The position numbers and the translations under genes were made by a program. The notes under the pieces were generated by a model. The model had not been told where the DNA came from and ran no database searches. It worked only from the letters and a program-made list of their open reading frames with translations. From assembly GCF_900496995.4 (NCBI RefSeq), contig NC_044022.1:16196938-16260937 (forward strand): 64,000 nucleotides of DNA, read 5' to 3'. Origin of the DNA: Aquila chrysaetos chrysaetos (lineage: Eukaryota; Chordata; Aves; Accipitriformes; Accipitridae). This document shows, in pieces, positions 62,690 through 64,000 of this stretch (the first letter of the stretch is position 1; each line of letters opens with the position of its first letter).

Positions 62690-63760
62690 TCTACGAGTAC
62701 ACGCTAGCGTTCAGCCAGGCCTCGCTCCCCAACGTTGGGCGATTCCTCACGACGGGACCACGGTGGGTAAATCTAAAAGGGGAGCGCTGGCGGGCTGCAG
62801 CGCGGTGAGGGGGGTCTCCATGAAGAAGCCAAGGCCACCCCAGGGCACTCGGGGAGACGTGGCCACTGCGTCTCCCCACGGCGAACAACCCAAGGCAGGG
62901 CTGCGCACGGAGGAGGTCTCCGAGGAGATGTCCTCTCTGGAGGAGATGTCCTCTCTGAAGGAGGTCTCCGAGGAGCTGGAGAGGAATTAGGGCTCCTCAT
63001 GGCGGCAGGGGAGCCCCCGCCTGACAGGGCACTACCCAGACCGCGGCGGCGGCGGGGTGCACGGTGCCGGGGAGGCGAGGGGCCACCAAGGAAGGTGGCC
63101 GCGGGGGATCAGTGGGGAAAGGGGGACGCGCTGGGGAGCACAGGGCTGGGGAACGGAGGCCGCTAACGGGCGGGGAGCGGTGAGGCCGGCCCCGCCGAGA
63201 CGGGCAGGGGGACGAAGAACGAGACTCACAGGGCGGAAAGAAGAAAGGAATAGCCAGAGGAAAACGGAAAGAGCAATAATAGGACGCAAAAGGAGGAGGA
63301 TAAAAGAGAAGCAATCATGGAAGAAGAAGAAGCCGACCGGGCAGGTAGGAGAAGGGAGGGACACGGTTGCAACAGGAAAACGGGGGGCGGGCGGAGGGGA
63401 GGCGGTGAGGCTCTGCCCCGCCGCCGGCAGGAGGGAGGGCGGCGGCGGAGCGGCGGGCAAAGCAGAGGCCCTGCGCCCCGGCGGGGCGGGCCGCGGGGCA
63501 GAGCAGGGCGGCACCGCCCTGCCCGCCCTCCGCCATGTTGGGGCTGTGCCTCGGCGGGGTGCGAGGTCCTGCGGGACGGAGCCCAGCTCCTCCCGCAGCC
63601 TTGTGCCGTGGGGGACAATGGGGTCCACCATTTCCAGTCCCAGCTGGGTTGTTTTACTCCTTCCACAGGCCAGGGTTAACGGCGGGGGGACCTCCGAGGC
63701 AGGGGGTGGCCCGTCACCATCCCCAGGGGACAGACAGCAGGCCATGGCCACCTCATGCCC
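62690..63760. promoter_or_regulatory. CpG island, probable promoter region
   Basis: Dense CG and GC-rich sequence begins ~100 bases right of the C11orf97-like internal exon and runs to ~63760. It is the natural place for that gene's promoter and first exon on the minus strand, or for a divergent transcript. Open frames on both strands within it are long because stop codons are rare in such sequence. On the minus strand the best splice donor is GTGAGT at 63229, preceded by T. Confidence 0.6.
62911..62976 (+). repeat. Nested short tandem duplication
   Basis: The 18-base unit GAGGAGATGTCCTCTCTG occurs twice (62922-62939 and 62940-62957), flanked on both sides by GGAGGTCTCCGAGGAG. In one plus-strand frame this reads as repeated EVSEEMSSLEEMSS, but I see no other sign of coding. 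Confidence 0.8.
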
Positions 63761-64000
63761 GCTTGGGGCACAGGGTGGGTGACAGCTCTAGGTATTGTTA
63801 ACAGCTCCTCGTTTGTGTCAGTCAGCGTTACTGCACTCAGAAGCAGGCACGCAGGTCACAAACATTTTCTGCCCCTCTGGGGCGTCACCACTGGCCTGCC
63901 TTATGAAAGGATGTCTTGTCCTCACCTGAGGCAATGGCGGACTGGTGGTAACAGAGAGAAGAGTCCAGTTTAACTGGATGTATGATGTAGATCTACTAAT
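63761..64000. other. Right-edge sequence
   Basis: Sequence outside the CpG island. On the minus strand a strong donor-like CCTCAG|GTGAGG lies at 63926/63925, but the frame before it has no ATG within the window. It could end a non-coding exon or be chance. Confidence 0.3.

Noticed and set aside
62640..62990. 116-codon plus-strand open frame with EVSEEMSSLEEMSS repeats
   Set aside because: The repeat comes from a nested DNA duplication in a CpG island. It has no domain, and part of it overlaps sequence next to the minus-strand exon.
63026..63314. Minus-strand frame ending at the 63026 or 63230 donor as the first coding exon of the C11orf97-like gene
   Set aside because: Phase and the resulting Pro-Trp-Lys-Lys fit, but the frame has no ATG and its phenylalanine/proline-rich peptide does not look like a normal N-terminus. 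It is kept as an open question, not called.
1..64000. CRISPR arrays, rRNA, tRNA genes, bacterial operons
   Set aside because: No regularly spaced repeats and no cloverleaf with conserved boxes were noticed. The intron-bearing gene, CR1 elements and CpG islands show vertebrate DNA.

Overview
The window looks like a piece of a bird chromosome, probably from a non-galliform (neoavian) species. The evidence is several copies of CR1 LINE 3' ends with the avian terminal ATTCTATG-type octamers, two solo copies of a common avian retroviral LTR (TGTCCTGGTTTCAGCTGG...), AT-rich spacer DNA with sharp CpG islands, and the local gene pair. Coding density is very low: I find two protein-coding genes, both on the minus strand.

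Layout. Bases 1-380 are a CpG-rich island at the left edge. From about 0.4 to 48.5 kb lies a gene desert with no exon I can recognise. It holds an inverted LTR scrap (3.14 kb), a solo LTR (3.54-4.13 kb), a degenerate minisatellite (8.1-8.3 kb), two AT-rich blocks that look like conserved regulatory DNA (11.1-11.5 and 12.6-13.4 kb), and a cluster of CR1 and LTR insertions between 12 and 25 kb. Three isolated CpG-bearing patches lie near 26.6, 30 and 38.5 kb. At 48.69-49.77 kb a single-exon gene encodes a 360-residue GT10 alpha-1,3-fucosyltransferase, FUT4, inside a strong CpG island. An old CR1 3' region (50.9-51.7 kb) and a decayed CR1 ORF1 esterase segment (56.6-57.2 kb) follow.

The most interesting find is a small split gene on the minus strand that no long open frame reveals. 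Exon 59996-59857 (stop codon inside) and exon 62577-62473 have clean splice sites and matching phase. Their peptides match what I remember of the small ciliary protein C11orf97, which lies next to FUT4 in mammals. Its first coding exon is not resolved. It may lie in the CpG island at 62.7-63.75 kb or beyond the right edge.

The two genes have unrelated jobs: FUT4 builds Lewis-x-type fucosylated glycans in the Golgi, and C11orf97 is a basal-body protein of ciliated cells. They are linked only by ancient synteny. In mammals, as I recall, the order is C11orf97-FUT4-PIWIL4-AMOTL1. I see no PIWIL4 exon on the far side of FUT4 here, and the left-edge CpG island could belong to an AMOTL1-like neighbour, but that is only a synteny guess.
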